A stretch of DNA of 64,000 nt, taken from contig NZ_JADNQW010000002.1 in NCBI RefSeq assembly GCF_015709455.1, positions 1 to 64,000 on the forward strand. Reading direction: 5' to 3'. Position numbers and translations under genes: made by a program. This DNA is from Methylosinus sp. H3A (GTDB taxonomy: Bacteria > Pseudomonadota > Alphaproteobacteria > Rhizobiales > Beijerinckiaceae). Shown piece after piece: positions 1-8,570 of this stretch; position 1 is the stretch's first letter; each line of letters starts with the position of its first letter. Under the pieces are notes generated by a model that was given only the letters and a program-made list of their open reading frames with translations, was not told where the DNA came from and did not search any database.

Positions 1-425
1 ACCACTATCGTTCCGTTGTTCTCGAATTGCAGAGATCCTCTCAGCGTCTCTCCGGTCGTCAACTGCGACTTGAGGTCGATCACCATGAGATGATAGCCGC
101 CTTCACGAAAATCGACCGTGGAATCCGCAGGAATGTCGAGCCCTTTTGCGAGTGGACGCATTCGTCCGACGCCATCGGCGACGCTCATTTGGTGGAGCTC
201 GACATGATCGGCGCGCTCCGCTTGCGCGCCGACAATCCTGTCTGCTCGACCCGAGTTTCGTATGGTCACATAGCATGCCCCGATCGTCACTCCTTTCGGA
301 GTCGTCGCACACCATGGATTCTCGATCTCGATAGAGGTCGGCGCCGCGATGCTTGTACCGTTGAAGGCGATAGCGAGCGTGAGCGTCGCGAGACGCGTCA
401 TACGCACGACGTTCTGTCGGGTCAT
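1..425 (-). CDS. PCu(A)C-family periplasmic copper chaperone, 3' end off the window
   Basis: On the reverse strand this reads as a secreted protein of the PCu(A)C (DUF461) family, which carries Cu(I) in the periplasm and supplies cytochrome oxidase or copper stores. The N-terminus has arginines followed by a hydrophobic stretch (TRLATLTLAIAFNG) ending near SIAA, a plausible Sec signal. The mature part starts IEIENPWC and has the family landmarks GACYVTIRNSG, VELHQMSVADGVGRMRP and GGYHLMVIDLK, so the His/Met copper ligands (H, M, then H-x-M) are all visible. The chosen start is the upstream ATG of two in-frame ATGs eight codons apart, since it gives a better positively charged n-region. About 141 codons are present and the gene runs off the left edge without a stop. 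The IE context of a copper chaperone is compatible with a methanotroph but does not prove it. Confidence 0.85.
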   Translation of the reverse strand, partial: MTRQNVVRMTRLATLTLAIAFNGTSIAAPTSIEIENPWCATTPKGVTIGACYVTIRNSGRADRIVGAQAERADHVELHQMSVADGVGRMRPLAKGLDIPADSTVDFREGGYHLMVIDLKSQLTTGETLRGSLQFENNGTIV

Positions 426-756
426 GATGGGGATTTTCGCGAGTGCGTGACGGGCATAGACTGGCCTGACTATTCGTATAGCGTTGATTGTCCGCAAATT
501 CGGCGCCATGTCGTCGGCCGCGGCGTATTTGTCGAATTCGTATATGGACGACACATCGCCGAGCTCGCTCCGCATAAATTTCGAACGATCACGGTGCTAT
601 TGCGCATGCCAAAATGACGATAGCGTCGCGTAATGGGCAGAAAGATGAACGCTTTGATTTCGTCTATCGTTCAGTTTCTACACGCGACGTCTCGCCGCAG
701 GCACATTCATTTCGACGTCGATGTGTGATGGCAATTATTGTTAGAGCGGGCTGCGA
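426..756. other. Intergenic region without recognisable gene
   Basis: This stretch lies upstream of the copper chaperone and before the IS630 scrap. Open frames here have no recognisable motif and look like shadows. It presumably holds the chaperone promoter, but I see no convincing -35/-10 pair or operator. Confidence 0.4.
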
Positions 757-1026
757 TCAAGGTGGATCATATCGGCAAGCGGCGAAGTAGTTTGCGCATT
801 GTGCAGGTTCGAAGATGCCGGGGCTATAGGGCGGGAGATAGCGCAACTCGGCGCCCGCGGCCTCGATCAACTCTTCGACCCGTGGCCCCTTGACCCAGCG
901 CACGGCGCTGGCGATGCCGACTTCGAAACGTTTCGCCGCCGCGTTGCGCGACAGCCCTCCAGAGACGACAGCTTCCACCACTTGAACCGCGCCGGATATC
1001 CCGTGGCCCGGCTCGAGGTCTCGTGA
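757..1026 (-). pseudogene. IS630-family transposase remnant, internally deleted
   Basis: The reverse-strand reading joins an IS630-type N-terminal helix-turn-helix (VVEAVVSGGLSRNAAAKRFE, then SAVRWVK) directly to the family's C-terminal block (EELIEAAGAELRYLPPYSPG). In a full IS630 transposase about 200 residues, with the first two catalytic Asp, lie between these two blocks. The central DDE domain is therefore deleted and the element cannot be active. Upstream, the open frame continues into about 60 residues that I do not recognise. No terminal inverted repeats or target duplication could be assigned. Confidence 0.7.
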
Positions 1027-1196
1027 CGCGATTGCCTCGGTATGCGCCCATGCCTCGGCGTCGGCAATCGCCTGACGTCGAATTGCGCCCGCCACGCATC
1101 GATATGGCTTAATTCTTGCTTGTTGATTCGCTACAGGAGCCAGGCGCCGTGCTTGCCGCTCCACAAACGCGCGGCCTCGCCCTCGAATAGCGGAAC

Positions 1197-2291
1197 ATGT
1201 CAGGCGCATCGTCGGATTCGGCCAAGGAGCCCAATGACCAGATCGAGCCCGTCAACGCCAGCGACGGGTCTGCTGTGGCGAGTCCGCTCGACTTTTCAGG
1301 TTCGTTGCTCGGCTTTTCGGAGAATTCCGCGGGATCGGCGCAGCCGATGGATGAGCCATCGCCAGAATTGGCGCTAGAGACAGCCGATCTCTCCGACGCG
1401 CTCTGCGCCGAAATCGCGCCCATTTCCTTTGGCGACCGCGTCTTCTTGTTCGAGTCCGAGGCCGAGGCTTGGCGCTACGCAATCGAGACGATGCGGCGTC
1501 ACCATCGGATCGTCGGCCGTCCAAAGCGGCGCCGGCTCATCGTCTGCGCCGGAGCTTCGGATGGGGCCGGAGGCTTGCCCCCCGGCTTGGAAGACGACAG
1601 CGAAGTCACACTGCTCCAAACCGACGATGCGGGCGTATTGGCCACGGCGATCGACAATAGGACCGCTGGAATTCTGATCGCTCCGGTGCGGACGAAAGCC
1701 GGTTTCGAGGTTGTCCCCGGAGGGCTGCTCGCCCGCTTGCGCGAGACAGCGGACGAATATGGACTTATCCTCGCTTTCGACGAGAGCTTTTGTGGCCTCG
1801 GTCGCTCGGGCATGCTGTGGGCGCATGAATGGACGGGCGTGACCCCGGATGTGATGGTCGTCCTTCATCGGCATGGAAACGCCCCGCCGCTGGCCGCGTT
1901 GATCGCCACGCAAAAATTGGCGCGCGGGGCGCCGGGCCGTCCGCCCCTCGTCGATCGGGCGGCGCTTCTGACAGGGCGCGCCCTCGTGGATGGGCTGGCG
2001 ACTCCGGGCTTTCTGGAACGCGTGCAGAATCGAAGCTGGCGTCTCGAAGACCGGCTCGCAGAGTTGTTCTATAAGCGCCGCGGAGCGTTCACGGCGCTGG
2101 GCGGCATTGGCCTGATGCAGTGCCTGGAATGCCCCGGAGAGGCGGAGCCGATGCGCGCGATGCTGGCCGAACGCGGGCTCCTCACCCGCGCCATGGGATC
2201 GTTCCTCGGCCTATTTCCTCGGCTCACGGTCGAGGAAAGCGAAATCGACGCGGCGGTATCCATCATCGACGAGGTTTGCGCGGTGAGCTGA
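1197..2291 (+). CDS. Degenerate class III aminotransferase-like protein lacking the PLP lysine
   Basis: The 364-residue protein aligns by eye with the acetylornithine/ornithine aminotransferase family (PLP fold type I). Recognisable blocks are DRVFLFESEAEAWRYAIETM (family: DRVFFTNSGAEANE), LILAFDESFCGLGRSGMLWA (family: FDEVQxGxGRTG) and GVTPDVMVVLHRHG. In active members the last block continues as A-K-G-x-G-G-G and supplies the Schiff-base lysine. Here the segment is VLHRHGNAPPLAA with no lysine, so PLP catalysis by the usual mechanism is unlikely. The Asp that binds the pyridine nitrogen (FDE) is kept. The first 70 residues are Ser/Glu/Asp-rich and low in complexity, unlike the family. The ATG directly follows an in-frame TAG with no clear ribosome site, so the start is uncertain. 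It may be a decaying paralogue or a repurposed non-catalytic protein. Confidence 0.6.
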   Translation: MSGASSDSAKEPNDQIEPVNASDGSAVASPLDFSGSLLGFSENSAGSAQPMDEPSPELALETADLSDALCAEIAPISFGDRVFLFESEAEAWRYAIETMRRHHRIVGRPKRRRLIVCAGASDGAGGLPPGLEDDSEVTLLQTDDAGVLATAIDNRTAGILIAPVRTKAGFEVVPGGLLARLRETADEYGLILAFDESFCGLGRSGMLWAHEWTGVTPDVMVVLHRHGNAPPLAALIATQKLARGAPGRPPLVDRAALLTGRALVDGLATPGFLERVQNRSWRLEDRLAELFYKRRGAFTALGGIGLMQCLECPGEAEPMRAMLAERGLLTRAMGSFLGLFPRLTVEESEIDAAVSIIDEVCAVS

Positions 2292-2442
2292 CGGGTGGGT
2301 GCCGCCGGTCGAGGCGGATCATTCCTGTTGCGTCAGACGGAGAAGATCCATCATGTCATCATGGCGGATATCTGGATGAGGATTCCGCATGCTTGCGCGG
2401 CAGATGACGCTTGCTTTTGACAACGCTATTTCTTGAAGAATT
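2292..2442. other. Short intergenic spacer
   Basis: This spacer separates the convergent aminotransferase-like gene and the MFS remnant. I see no gene, and no hairpin with a T-run strong enough to call as a terminator. Confidence 0.35.
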
Positions 2443-2969
2443 TCACTCCCGGCTCTTTATACAATATTTTTGACAAAAATTTGCAGCGCTCGAGCCGCCC
2501 AGCATCGAGCCGAGAGGAACGCCGCAGAACATCGCCGTGACGAAAGTCGAGCGACGCCGACGGGGTGTATATTCGGCGGTGATCGCGAAGAGATTCGGAA
2601 GAGTCCCGTCGAGCCCCAATCCAGCGAGGAAGCGCAGAGTAATCAGCTCGTCGAGCCTCGTCGCCTGGACGTTCGGCAGCGACGCGGCGCCGACGAGCAG
2701 GAACACCGCTAGCATGACCGACTTGCGGCCGAATTTGTCGCCGAGCGGCCCTTGCGCCAGGACGCCCGTCAGCGATCCGAAGGAACTCGCGCCGAAGACC
2801 AGTCCGAAATCGGAGGTCGGGATATGCAGTTCGGCGGCGACGGCGGGAGCGGCGTAGGCCATGGCCCGCGCATCGAATCCATCGACCATGGCAAGCAGTC
2901 CGCAAAGCCCGACGACGATCAGCTGGCGGCATTGTCGATCGATTGCTCGATGGAGACAGTCCGATCCAT
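2443..2969 (-). pseudogene. Aromatic-acid:H+ symporter (MFS, AAHS type), frameshifted and truncated
   Basis: From the ATG at 2969 the reverse strand reads MDRTVSIEQSIDNAAS and then stops. A different frame resumes a few bases on with CRQLIVVGLCGLLAMVDGFD, so a frameshift lies near 2925. The rest has the MFS signature between TM2 and TM3 (GPLGDKFGRKSVMLA) and the AAHS-type motif LRFLAGLGLDGTLPN. The family carries aromatic acids such as benzoate, 4-hydroxybenzoate or protocatechuate with protons. Homology ends after about five of twelve membrane segments, near 2480, where the frame runs into unrelated sequence. Two independent lesions make this a pseudogene. No truncating IS end is visible at the break. 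Confidence 0.8.
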
Positions 2970-3226
2970 TTACTGCTCTCGATTTCGTAGAGGCGCGTCT
3001 TCATCCATTGACGCAACCGACTGCGCCCGTGAAACATCGGTCGCCTGCGCTCGAGTCCCTACTACGACGCTCGACGTCGGCGCGGGTCAATAATCGAATT
3101 CGAGCCGCAGCGTTTCACGATCGCGCATTTCGGAGGGCGATTGGCCGATGCCTCCGTAGACAAAATTTGCGACACGACCGCGATTTTCTGTCGCCTACGA
3201 AGTCCGTAGAATCGGGTTATAAACTA
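2970..3226. other. Intergenic region between the MFS remnant and IS427-type copy A
   Basis: This is the upstream region of the broken transporter and the left flank of the IS. A reverse-strand frame ending near 3088 (GRVANFVYGGIGQSPSEMRD) reads like the tail of a protein, but I cannot assign it to a family. Nothing else is supported. Confidence 0.3.
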
Positions 3227-4057
3227 GGCTCAGGACTCATTGATTGAGATAGAAGGCGACAGCGGCGGCGATGCATATGGCGGAGAAGAAGGCGTGCGCG
3301 CATCGATCGTAACGGGTGGCGATGCGCCGCCAGTCTTTGAGCTTGGCGAAGAGGTTCTCGATCTTATGACGTTGCCGGTAGAGCGCCTTGTCGTAATCGA
3401 GAGGCTTCTTACGGCTCTTTGTCGGCGGAATGCAGGGCTCGGTCCGCGTTCCGCGAGCGCTCGCCGAAACCAGTCGCTGTCGTAGCCGCGATCTGCGATC
3501 AGGGCCGAGGACGGCGGCAGCGCGTCGAGCATCGGCCTCGCGCCTTTGTGATCGCTCATCTGCCCTTCGGTCAACATCATGACAAGCGGCTTGCCGGCGC
3601 CGTCGCAAACGACGTGGAGCTTGGAGTTCAGCCCGCCTTTCGTGCGGCCGATACAGCGGGAAAGAGCCCCTTTTTTAGGAGGCTCGCCGCCGTCCGATGC
3701 GCTTTCAGATGAGTGGAGTCGATCATGATCCGCTCCGGCTTCGGCCCTTCTCCCGCGAGCGCGGCGAAGATACGATCGAAGACGCCGAGCCGGCTCCAAC
3801 GGATGAAGCGATTGTAGAGCGTCTTGGGCGGCCCATACTCCTTCGGGGCGTCCTTCCATTGCAGGCCATTCTTGATGACCTAGACGATCCCGCTGACCAC
3901 GCGGCGGTCGTCCACCCGCGGCACGCCGTGCGCCAAGGGAAAGTGAGGGGAAATTCGCGCCATCTCCGCTTCGCTCAGCAAAAACAAATCACCCATCAAA
4001 GCCTCCATTTCGGAGACCTTGAATCACGCCTCACTCCAAATTAATAGGTCCTGAGCC
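3227..4057 (-). mobile_element. IS5 family, IS427-group element, copy A (inactive)
   Basis: The element is bounded by inverted repeats beginning GGCTCAGGAC at both ends and flanked on each side by TA, the expected small target duplication for this group. It is 831 bp long and one base shorter than copy B at 41837-42668, otherwise nearly identical. The transposase runs on the reverse strand. Copy A is dead and copy B appears functional, which gives a direct record of decay. Confidence 0.88.
3237..4008 (-). pseudogene. IS427-type DDE transposase of copy A, nonsense and frameshift
   Basis: The protein would be a two-frame IS5/IS427 transposase: an N-terminal DUF4096-like part (MGDLFLLSEAEMARISPHFP) and a catalytic DDE part reached by frameshifting in an A-run (CCTAAAAAAGG). 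Compared with copy B, a TAC codon is TAG here in the block reading GIVxVIKNGLQW, which stops the first frame. A single G is missing in the codons for AERGTEPCIPP, which throws the last third out of frame. Substitutions such as Leu to Pro in the RPMLDAL block are also present. No functional product is expected. Confidence 0.88.
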
Positions 4058-4087
4058 TAGAGTCCGGCCGATTGCAGGACGGACACG

Positions 4088-4354
4088 ATGAAGAAGAAAC
4101 GGTTCACGGAAGAGCAGATCATCGGGATTTTGCGGGAGCAGGAAGCCGGCGCGAAGGCGGCGGACCTCGCGCGCAAATACGCTATTTCGGAGACGACGCT
4201 CTACAATTGGAAGGCCAAATTCGGCGGGATGGACGTTTCCGAGGCCAAGCGACTGAAGGCGCTGGAGGAGGAAAACGCGCGTCTGAAGAAGCTCTTGGCC
4301 GATCAGATGCTCGATGCGGCGGCGATGCGTGAGCTTCTGGGAAAAAAATGGTAG
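4088..4354 (+). CDS. IS3-family transposase OrfA
   Basis: An 88-residue HTH protein. The N-terminus MKKKRFTEEQIIGILREQEA, then ADLARKYAISETTLYNWKAK, is the classical IS3 OrfA helix-turn-helix that recognises the terminal repeats. It is followed by a leucine-zipper region (RLKALEEENARLKKLLAD) used for oligomerisation with OrfAB. The frame overlaps orfB by seven bases at an A7 run. It appears intact, but its partner OrfB is broken, so transposition in cis is not possible. Confidence 0.9.
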   Translation: MKKKRFTEEQIIGILREQEAGAKAADLARKYAISETTLYNWKAKFGGMDVSEAKRLKALEEENARLKKLLADQMLDAAAMRELLGKKW

Positions 4355-4629
4355 GGCCCGGCGTCAAGCGCGACGCGGTCGCGCACCTTCGGGCCGTCAT
4401 GGGTCTGTCGGAACGTCGGGCCTGCCGGATCGTCGCGATCGATCGCAAGACGGCGCGCTACGCGTCGAAGCGTCCGGCCGACGCCGAGCTTCGCGCCGAG
4501 CTGCGTGATCTCGCCAATGCGCGTCGGCGCTTCGGCTACCGGCGGCTGTTCGTCTTGCTTCGTCAGCGGGGCGAGCTCTCGGGCAAGAACCGCATCTATC
4601 GGCTCTACCGCGAGGAAGGGCTGACGGTG

Positions 4630-5924
4630 GGGACTGTCAGGAATCTTGTGTGCGGGGCCGGGTTTCCATCACGCCGCGACGAAGCGATCGTCGAACATGA
4701 TGGCGAATTGATTTTTCGCCTCGCACCATTCGCGCGGCGCCATTTTCCACTCCCCGGCGACTTGGCGCAAGACGAGATAGAGGAGCTTCATCGCCGCATC
4801 GTCAGTCGGAAAATGCCCTCTCGTCCGCACGGCGCGCCGCAGCTTCGCGTTCAAGGATTCTATGGCGTTCGTCGTGTAGATGATCCGCCGTACCGCGATC
4901 GGAAAGGCGAAAAACGGGATGACCTGCTCCCAATTGCGCCGCCAGCCCTGCGCGATCGACGGATATTTCTTGCCCCAATGGCCGCCGTCGAAGGCCTCCA
5001 ACGCCTCTTTGGCCGCCTCGGCGGTCGGGGCGCGATAGATCGTCTTCAGCGCGGCGGCGATCGCCTTGCGGTCCTTGTATGAGGCGAATTCCATCGAGTT
5101 TCGAATGAGATGCACGATGCAGGTCTGCACGGTCGTCTGCGGAAACACCGCATTGATCGCCTCCGGAAAGCCCTTCAGGCCGTCGACCACGGCGATCAGT
5201 ATGTCGCCGACGCCGCGGTTCTTCAGCTCGTTCATCACCCGAAGCCAGAATTTGGCGCCCTCCGAGGTCTCGATCCAAAGCCCCAGAATGTCCTTCGTTC
5301 CGTCCGGCGTGACGCCGAGCGCCACATAGACGGCCTTGTTGCGGACCAGGCCTTCGTCGCGGATTTTGACGCGCAGCGCGTCGAAGAAAACCAAGGGATA
5401 CATCGCCTCGAGCGGCCGGTTCTGCCATTCGGCGACGGTCTCCAGCACGGCGTCGGTGACTGTCGAGATCAGATCGGGCGAGACTTCCAGGCCGTAGAGC
5501 TCGAGCAAATGGCCCTGGATCTCGCGCACCGTCATGCCGCGCGCATACATCGACACGATTTTCTCGTCGAAGCCGGGAAAGCGGCGCTGATAGCGCGCGA
5601 TCAGCTTGGGATCGAAGCTCCCCTCCCGGTCCGCGGGACCCTGATGTCGATCTTCGACGTCTCGGTCAGCACGGTCTTCTTCGAATAGCCGTTGCGGTGG
5701 TTCGCCTTGCCCGCCGCCGCTTCGCTCTCGAGATGGTCGTCCATCTCCGCGTTCAGAACCCGTTCCGCCAGCGCCTTCTTCAGCTCATCGAACAAGCCAT
5801 CCTTGGAAAAAACCTCCTTCGGATCGCGTCCCGACAGCAATTGGTCCAATGTGCCCTTCTTGATCGCCATAGCCCGCCTCCTGCGGTTCTACTATGGCCC
5901 ACACACAAGATTCCTGACAGTCCC
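4630..5924 (-). mobile_element. IS256-family element, copy A, with 9-bp target duplication
   Basis: The ends are perfect inverted repeats beginning GGGACTGTCAGGAATC. The flanks carry a direct repeat CTGACGGTG (4621-4629 and 5925-5933), the 8-9 bp duplication expected for IS256. At 1295 bp it is two bases shorter than copies B and C. One missing C frameshifts the transposase and the other is just inside the right end. This copy has clean flanks, unlike B and C. Confidence 0.93.
4669..5870 (-). pseudogene. IS256 (mutator-type) transposase, copy A, frameshifted
   Basis: The sequence matches the 400-residue transposase of copies B and C except for one missing C in the codons for [11 protein letters not shown]. 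The N-terminal 80 residues ([20 protein letters not shown] onward) are therefore separated from the catalytic region, where the frame reads VPRTGRGAS and stops. The catalytic part keeps the mutator-type DDE blocks ([37 protein letters not shown]). It also differs by a serine for proline in HLIRNSMEF. The copy is inactive in cis but could be mobilised in trans. Confidence 0.9.
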
Positions 5925-6596
5925 CTGACGGTGAGGAAGCGCCGCGCACGCCGCCGCGCCGTGGGAACACGGGCGCCGATTGTCGTCGAGGCGAAGCCGA
6001 ATGCCCGATGGTCTCTCGACTTCGTGCACGACCAGCTCGCCAGTGGCCAACGATTCCGCATCCTCAACATCGTCGACGACGTAACGCGTGAATGCCTGGC
6101 GGCGATCCCGGACACATCGATCTCCGGCAAGCGGGTGGCGCGCGAGCTGTCGGCGCTGATCGAAAGGCGCGGCAAGCCCGGCATGATCGCTTCCGACAAT
6201 GGGACCGAGTTCACCTCGAACGCGGTCCTGTCCTGGTCGGAGGAGAACAAGGTGGAGTGGCACTTCATCATGCCGGGCAAGCCGATGCAGAACGGTTTTT
6301 GTGAGAGCTTCAACGGCCGCATGCGGGACGAGCTGCTCAACGAGACGCTGTTCTTCGGGCTCGACCATGCGAGAGAGAAAGTTCGCTCTTGGGTTCACGA
6401 TTATAACCACAGGCGCCCGCACTCTTCCCTCGGCTATGCGACGCCGGCGGACTATGCGGCCGCGCTCACCGCAACAGGCGATCGGCTGCGCAACCCCGAC
6501 CAGCTCCGCCGATCGCCTGTTGCTCACCCCACGCCCGCGGGCGTATCAACCGCCGGGACTCAACTCGCCGCTGGATGAAACTTCGGGGGCACGTCA

Positions 6597-6897
6597 CTCC
6601 TGATTCGCAGCGAGAATCCTCGCCGCTGTCAGGCAGAAAATCCACTCAAGCCACTGTCCGAATTTCCGAGGCCGGCTCTGGCGATTGCGGTCAAAGCGCT
6701 CAATCGTATGTGTGAGCTCGGTCAGGCACAGTTCGTTCGCCTCGCATAATCACCGCGCCAAATGGCGAATTCCGTCCCAACGCGCCTCCCTGCAACAACG
6801 CCGCACATGATGACAGGAAGGACTCATGATTGTCATTATGAGATCCATAAGAGAACGGGCCAGGTGGCATCCTCAGTCATTAGTATTCCGTAAACAG
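6597..6897. other. Intergenic region downstream of the IS3 element
   Basis: A short forward reading near 6610-6750 (NPRRCQAENPLKPLSEFPRP) resembles a degenerate protein tail of unknown family. The rest, toward the end of the unknown protein gene, is AT-richer. I see no intact gene. Confidence 0.3.
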
Positions 6898-8277
6898 TCA
6901 AGCGCTTTGCAAGATCGTTGGCGGTTTTCGTGTTAGCGTTACGCCGTTAACGGCAAGCGCCCCCACGCCATGTGTGACTATGAGCAAAAACTCGATTCCC
7001 TCAACGCGACTTTCCAGCTCGAACTCAACCTCGCAGAGCGCATTCCCTGTGGTCTGGCGTGCGCTCGTCTCGAAAATGAGCGCTTCGATGGACCGGGCAC
7101 CACAGTCGGCGCTCACTTTAAATTGAATGTGCAGCCCTTTGGCGGCAGAACCTGATAGAACCAAGCGATAGACGCCTGAGCCAAGCGAGATATGAGGTCC
7201 AAACTGGAAGACTCCGCCGGCCGGATGTTCCTTTGCGGTCAGGGCACCCTCAGGGGATAGCTCCGCGTATGTTGATCGCAACGATGACGCCGCGATCCAG
7301 GCGGGCCCTTTTGCCAATAGGAAATCAGTCCAGGAAACGACTCCTGAGCGCCTGTCCCTGCCTTCGGGCTTGGCATCTCCTGTGGGGACAATTCTTCCCT
7401 TTTCAAAGGGAAAAATAATCTTCTGGACGCGGTCGAGAACGTTTAAGACATCTGGCGTGTCGGGTTTCCGCAGGGAAATGCGTTGCTCAACGCCCCTATG
7501 GAATATTTTCTGCCGGGCACCTGCGACGATTTCCACGAGACGAATTGGTTCGAGCGCACCGAGCGCGTCACTGTTCGAGACGAGTGCCTGGCTGATCGCC
7601 ACACCCAGTCTTTGCTTTGAGAGCGACGCGGGCTCGCCGATTTTATCGGCGAGCAGACCGAGAACTTCGCATAATTCAATGCTGCCTCCGGCCCCAAGAA
7701 TTTCGTTGGTAAGGCGCGAATAAAATGCCTTGTCGAAATCCGTGGGCGCAGTGAACTCAAGGAACGCCTTGAGAGGAGCATAGGCTTTGTTGTGAGCGAG
7801 CTGCAGCAAGAGCCGCTCGAGCGCCCGATGGTCACCCGGGAAAACCAGATAGGAGAGAGCAAAGAAGTACAATGAATTCTGTTCATTGCCCATGCTTCTG
7901 ATCTGCTCGGCCAGCTCGCCGTGCTTCAAGTCGGCGGCCAGTTCCGGAAACATCGACATCGAGTCGGCGAAGCGGCGGGCAATCGAGATCGCGTCGGAAA
8001 GGCGCACCCACGAAAGATCACGGGCGAAGTGGGAGACAGCCCGGCTGGCGACCTCCAATCTGTCTACTCTGCTCCACAGGGTCCATATGAGAGCCAGCCT
8101 TGAATCATCTGCGATCTGCTCGATCAACGTAAAGGCGTCTATGAAATCTTTTCCCGGCGCGTCGGTTGGCGGCCAGACCTGCAGACGTGCAAACAGGTCT
8201 TCTCGATAGGCGCTCGACCGTAGCGCGCGTTGCTTGGCGTCTAGACTGACGTTCATGAGTTCCGTTGCATCGCTCAT
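6898..8277 (-). CDS. Protein of unknown function next to the triple glycosyltransferase
   Basis: A 459-residue protein starting MSDATELMNVSLDAK. This start is preferred over an upstream in-frame ATG because GAGGG lies seven bases ahead of it. I do not recognise a named family. Residues 20-300 look all-helical with leucine-rich helices, perhaps a repeat-type scaffold (FFALSYLVFPGDHRALERLL). The last 120 residues look like a beta-sandwich (GVFQFGPHISLGSGVYRLVL, then VEFELESRVEGIEFLLIV), a fold often attached to carbohydrate-active proteins. There is no signal peptide or membrane segment. It follows the glycosyltransferase gene on the same strand after a 293-bp gap, so a role in the same surface glycan is likely but only inferred. 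Confidence 0.55.
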   Translation of the reverse strand: MSDATELMNVSLDAKQRALRSSAYREDLFARLQVWPPTDAPGKDFIDAFTLIEQIADDSRLALIWTLWSRVDRLEVASRAVSHFARDLSWVRLSDAISIARRFADSMSMFPELAADLKHGELAEQIRSMGNEQNSLYFFALSYLVFPGDHRALERLLLQLAHNKAYAPLKAFLEFTAPTDFDKAFYSRLTNEILGAGGSIELCEVLGLLADKIGEPASLSKQRLGVAISQALVSNSDALGALEPIRLVEIVAGARQKIFHRGVEQRISLRKPDTPDVLNVLDRVQKIIFPFEKGRIVPTGDAKPEGRDRRSGVVSWTDFLLAKGPAWIAASSLRSTYAELSPEGALTAKEHPAGGVFQFGPHISLGSGVYRLVLSGSAAKGLHIQFKVSADCGARSIEALIFETSARQTTGNALCEVEFELESRVEGIEFLLIVTHGVGALAVNGVTLTRKPPTILQSA

Positions 8278-8570
8278 TGAGGTCCCTCGCCACGCTGGGC
8301 CGGGAATTACCATCCCGGGGGCCGAAATAGTAGGCGCAATAGCCGTGCTTCCGCCGGCTAGGCGCAATGGATTTTAGAAGAGCAGAGAATTTAACATCTT
8401 TACCTCCAGGTGAGACATTCGTGCGCCTCTTCTTTAACCCGATTTTGGAAACGCGAAAAATCCGCAGAAACTCACCCTGGAAATCTGCTCGCGCTTGATT
8501 TGTTGGCTTCCGCAACCGACACTTGGTTCGGCACCTAGGATGAGGGGATCTGGCACCAAGCGCGCCCGCA
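8278..8570. other. Leader region between the glycosyltransferase gene and the unknown protein gene
   Basis: No full gene is seen. On the reverse strand a strong ribosome site (GGAGG) precedes a seven-codon frame, MLNSLLF then stop, at 8374-8397. It could be chance or a leader peptide for the downstream gene. No clear terminator or promoter was found. Confidence 0.3.

Larger units (their letters stand above)
4348..6578 (+). pseudogene. IS3-family transposase OrfB, split by IS256 copy A
   Basis: The first part (to 4629) encodes the HTH_21-like region with RRFGYRRLFVLLRQRGE and ends at EEGLTV. The reading resumes in the same phase at 5925 with [18 protein letters not shown]. The second part has the rve-type DDE catalytic domain: [13 protein letters not shown] (first Asp), [10 protein letters not shown] (second Asp) and [15 protein letters not shown] (Glu), then the usual [19 protein letters not shown]. 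The duplicated codons LTV on both sides of IS256 are the target duplication. Excising IS256 would recreate a normal transposase of about 290 residues, so the interruption looks recent. Confidence 0.9.
4058..6596 (+). mobile_element. IS3-family element interrupted by IS256 copy A
   Basis: This carries the two overlapping reading frames of an IS3 element (IS407-like), orfA and orfB, with a poly-A stretch (GGGAAAAAAATGG) at their overlap that fits programmed -1 frameshifting. The right end is probably near 6596, where the reverse complement reads TGACGTGCCCCCG, resembling IS3-type termini. The left terminus is not resolved because IS427 copy A sits directly upstream of orfA. Removing IS256 copy A and one target repeat restores a complete orfB. 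Confidence 0.8.

Noticed and set aside
27..617. Long forward open frame (196 codons) at the left edge
   Set aside because: It lies antisense to a convincing PCu(A)C copper chaperone and shows no motif of its own; it is a shadow produced by GC-rich codon bias.
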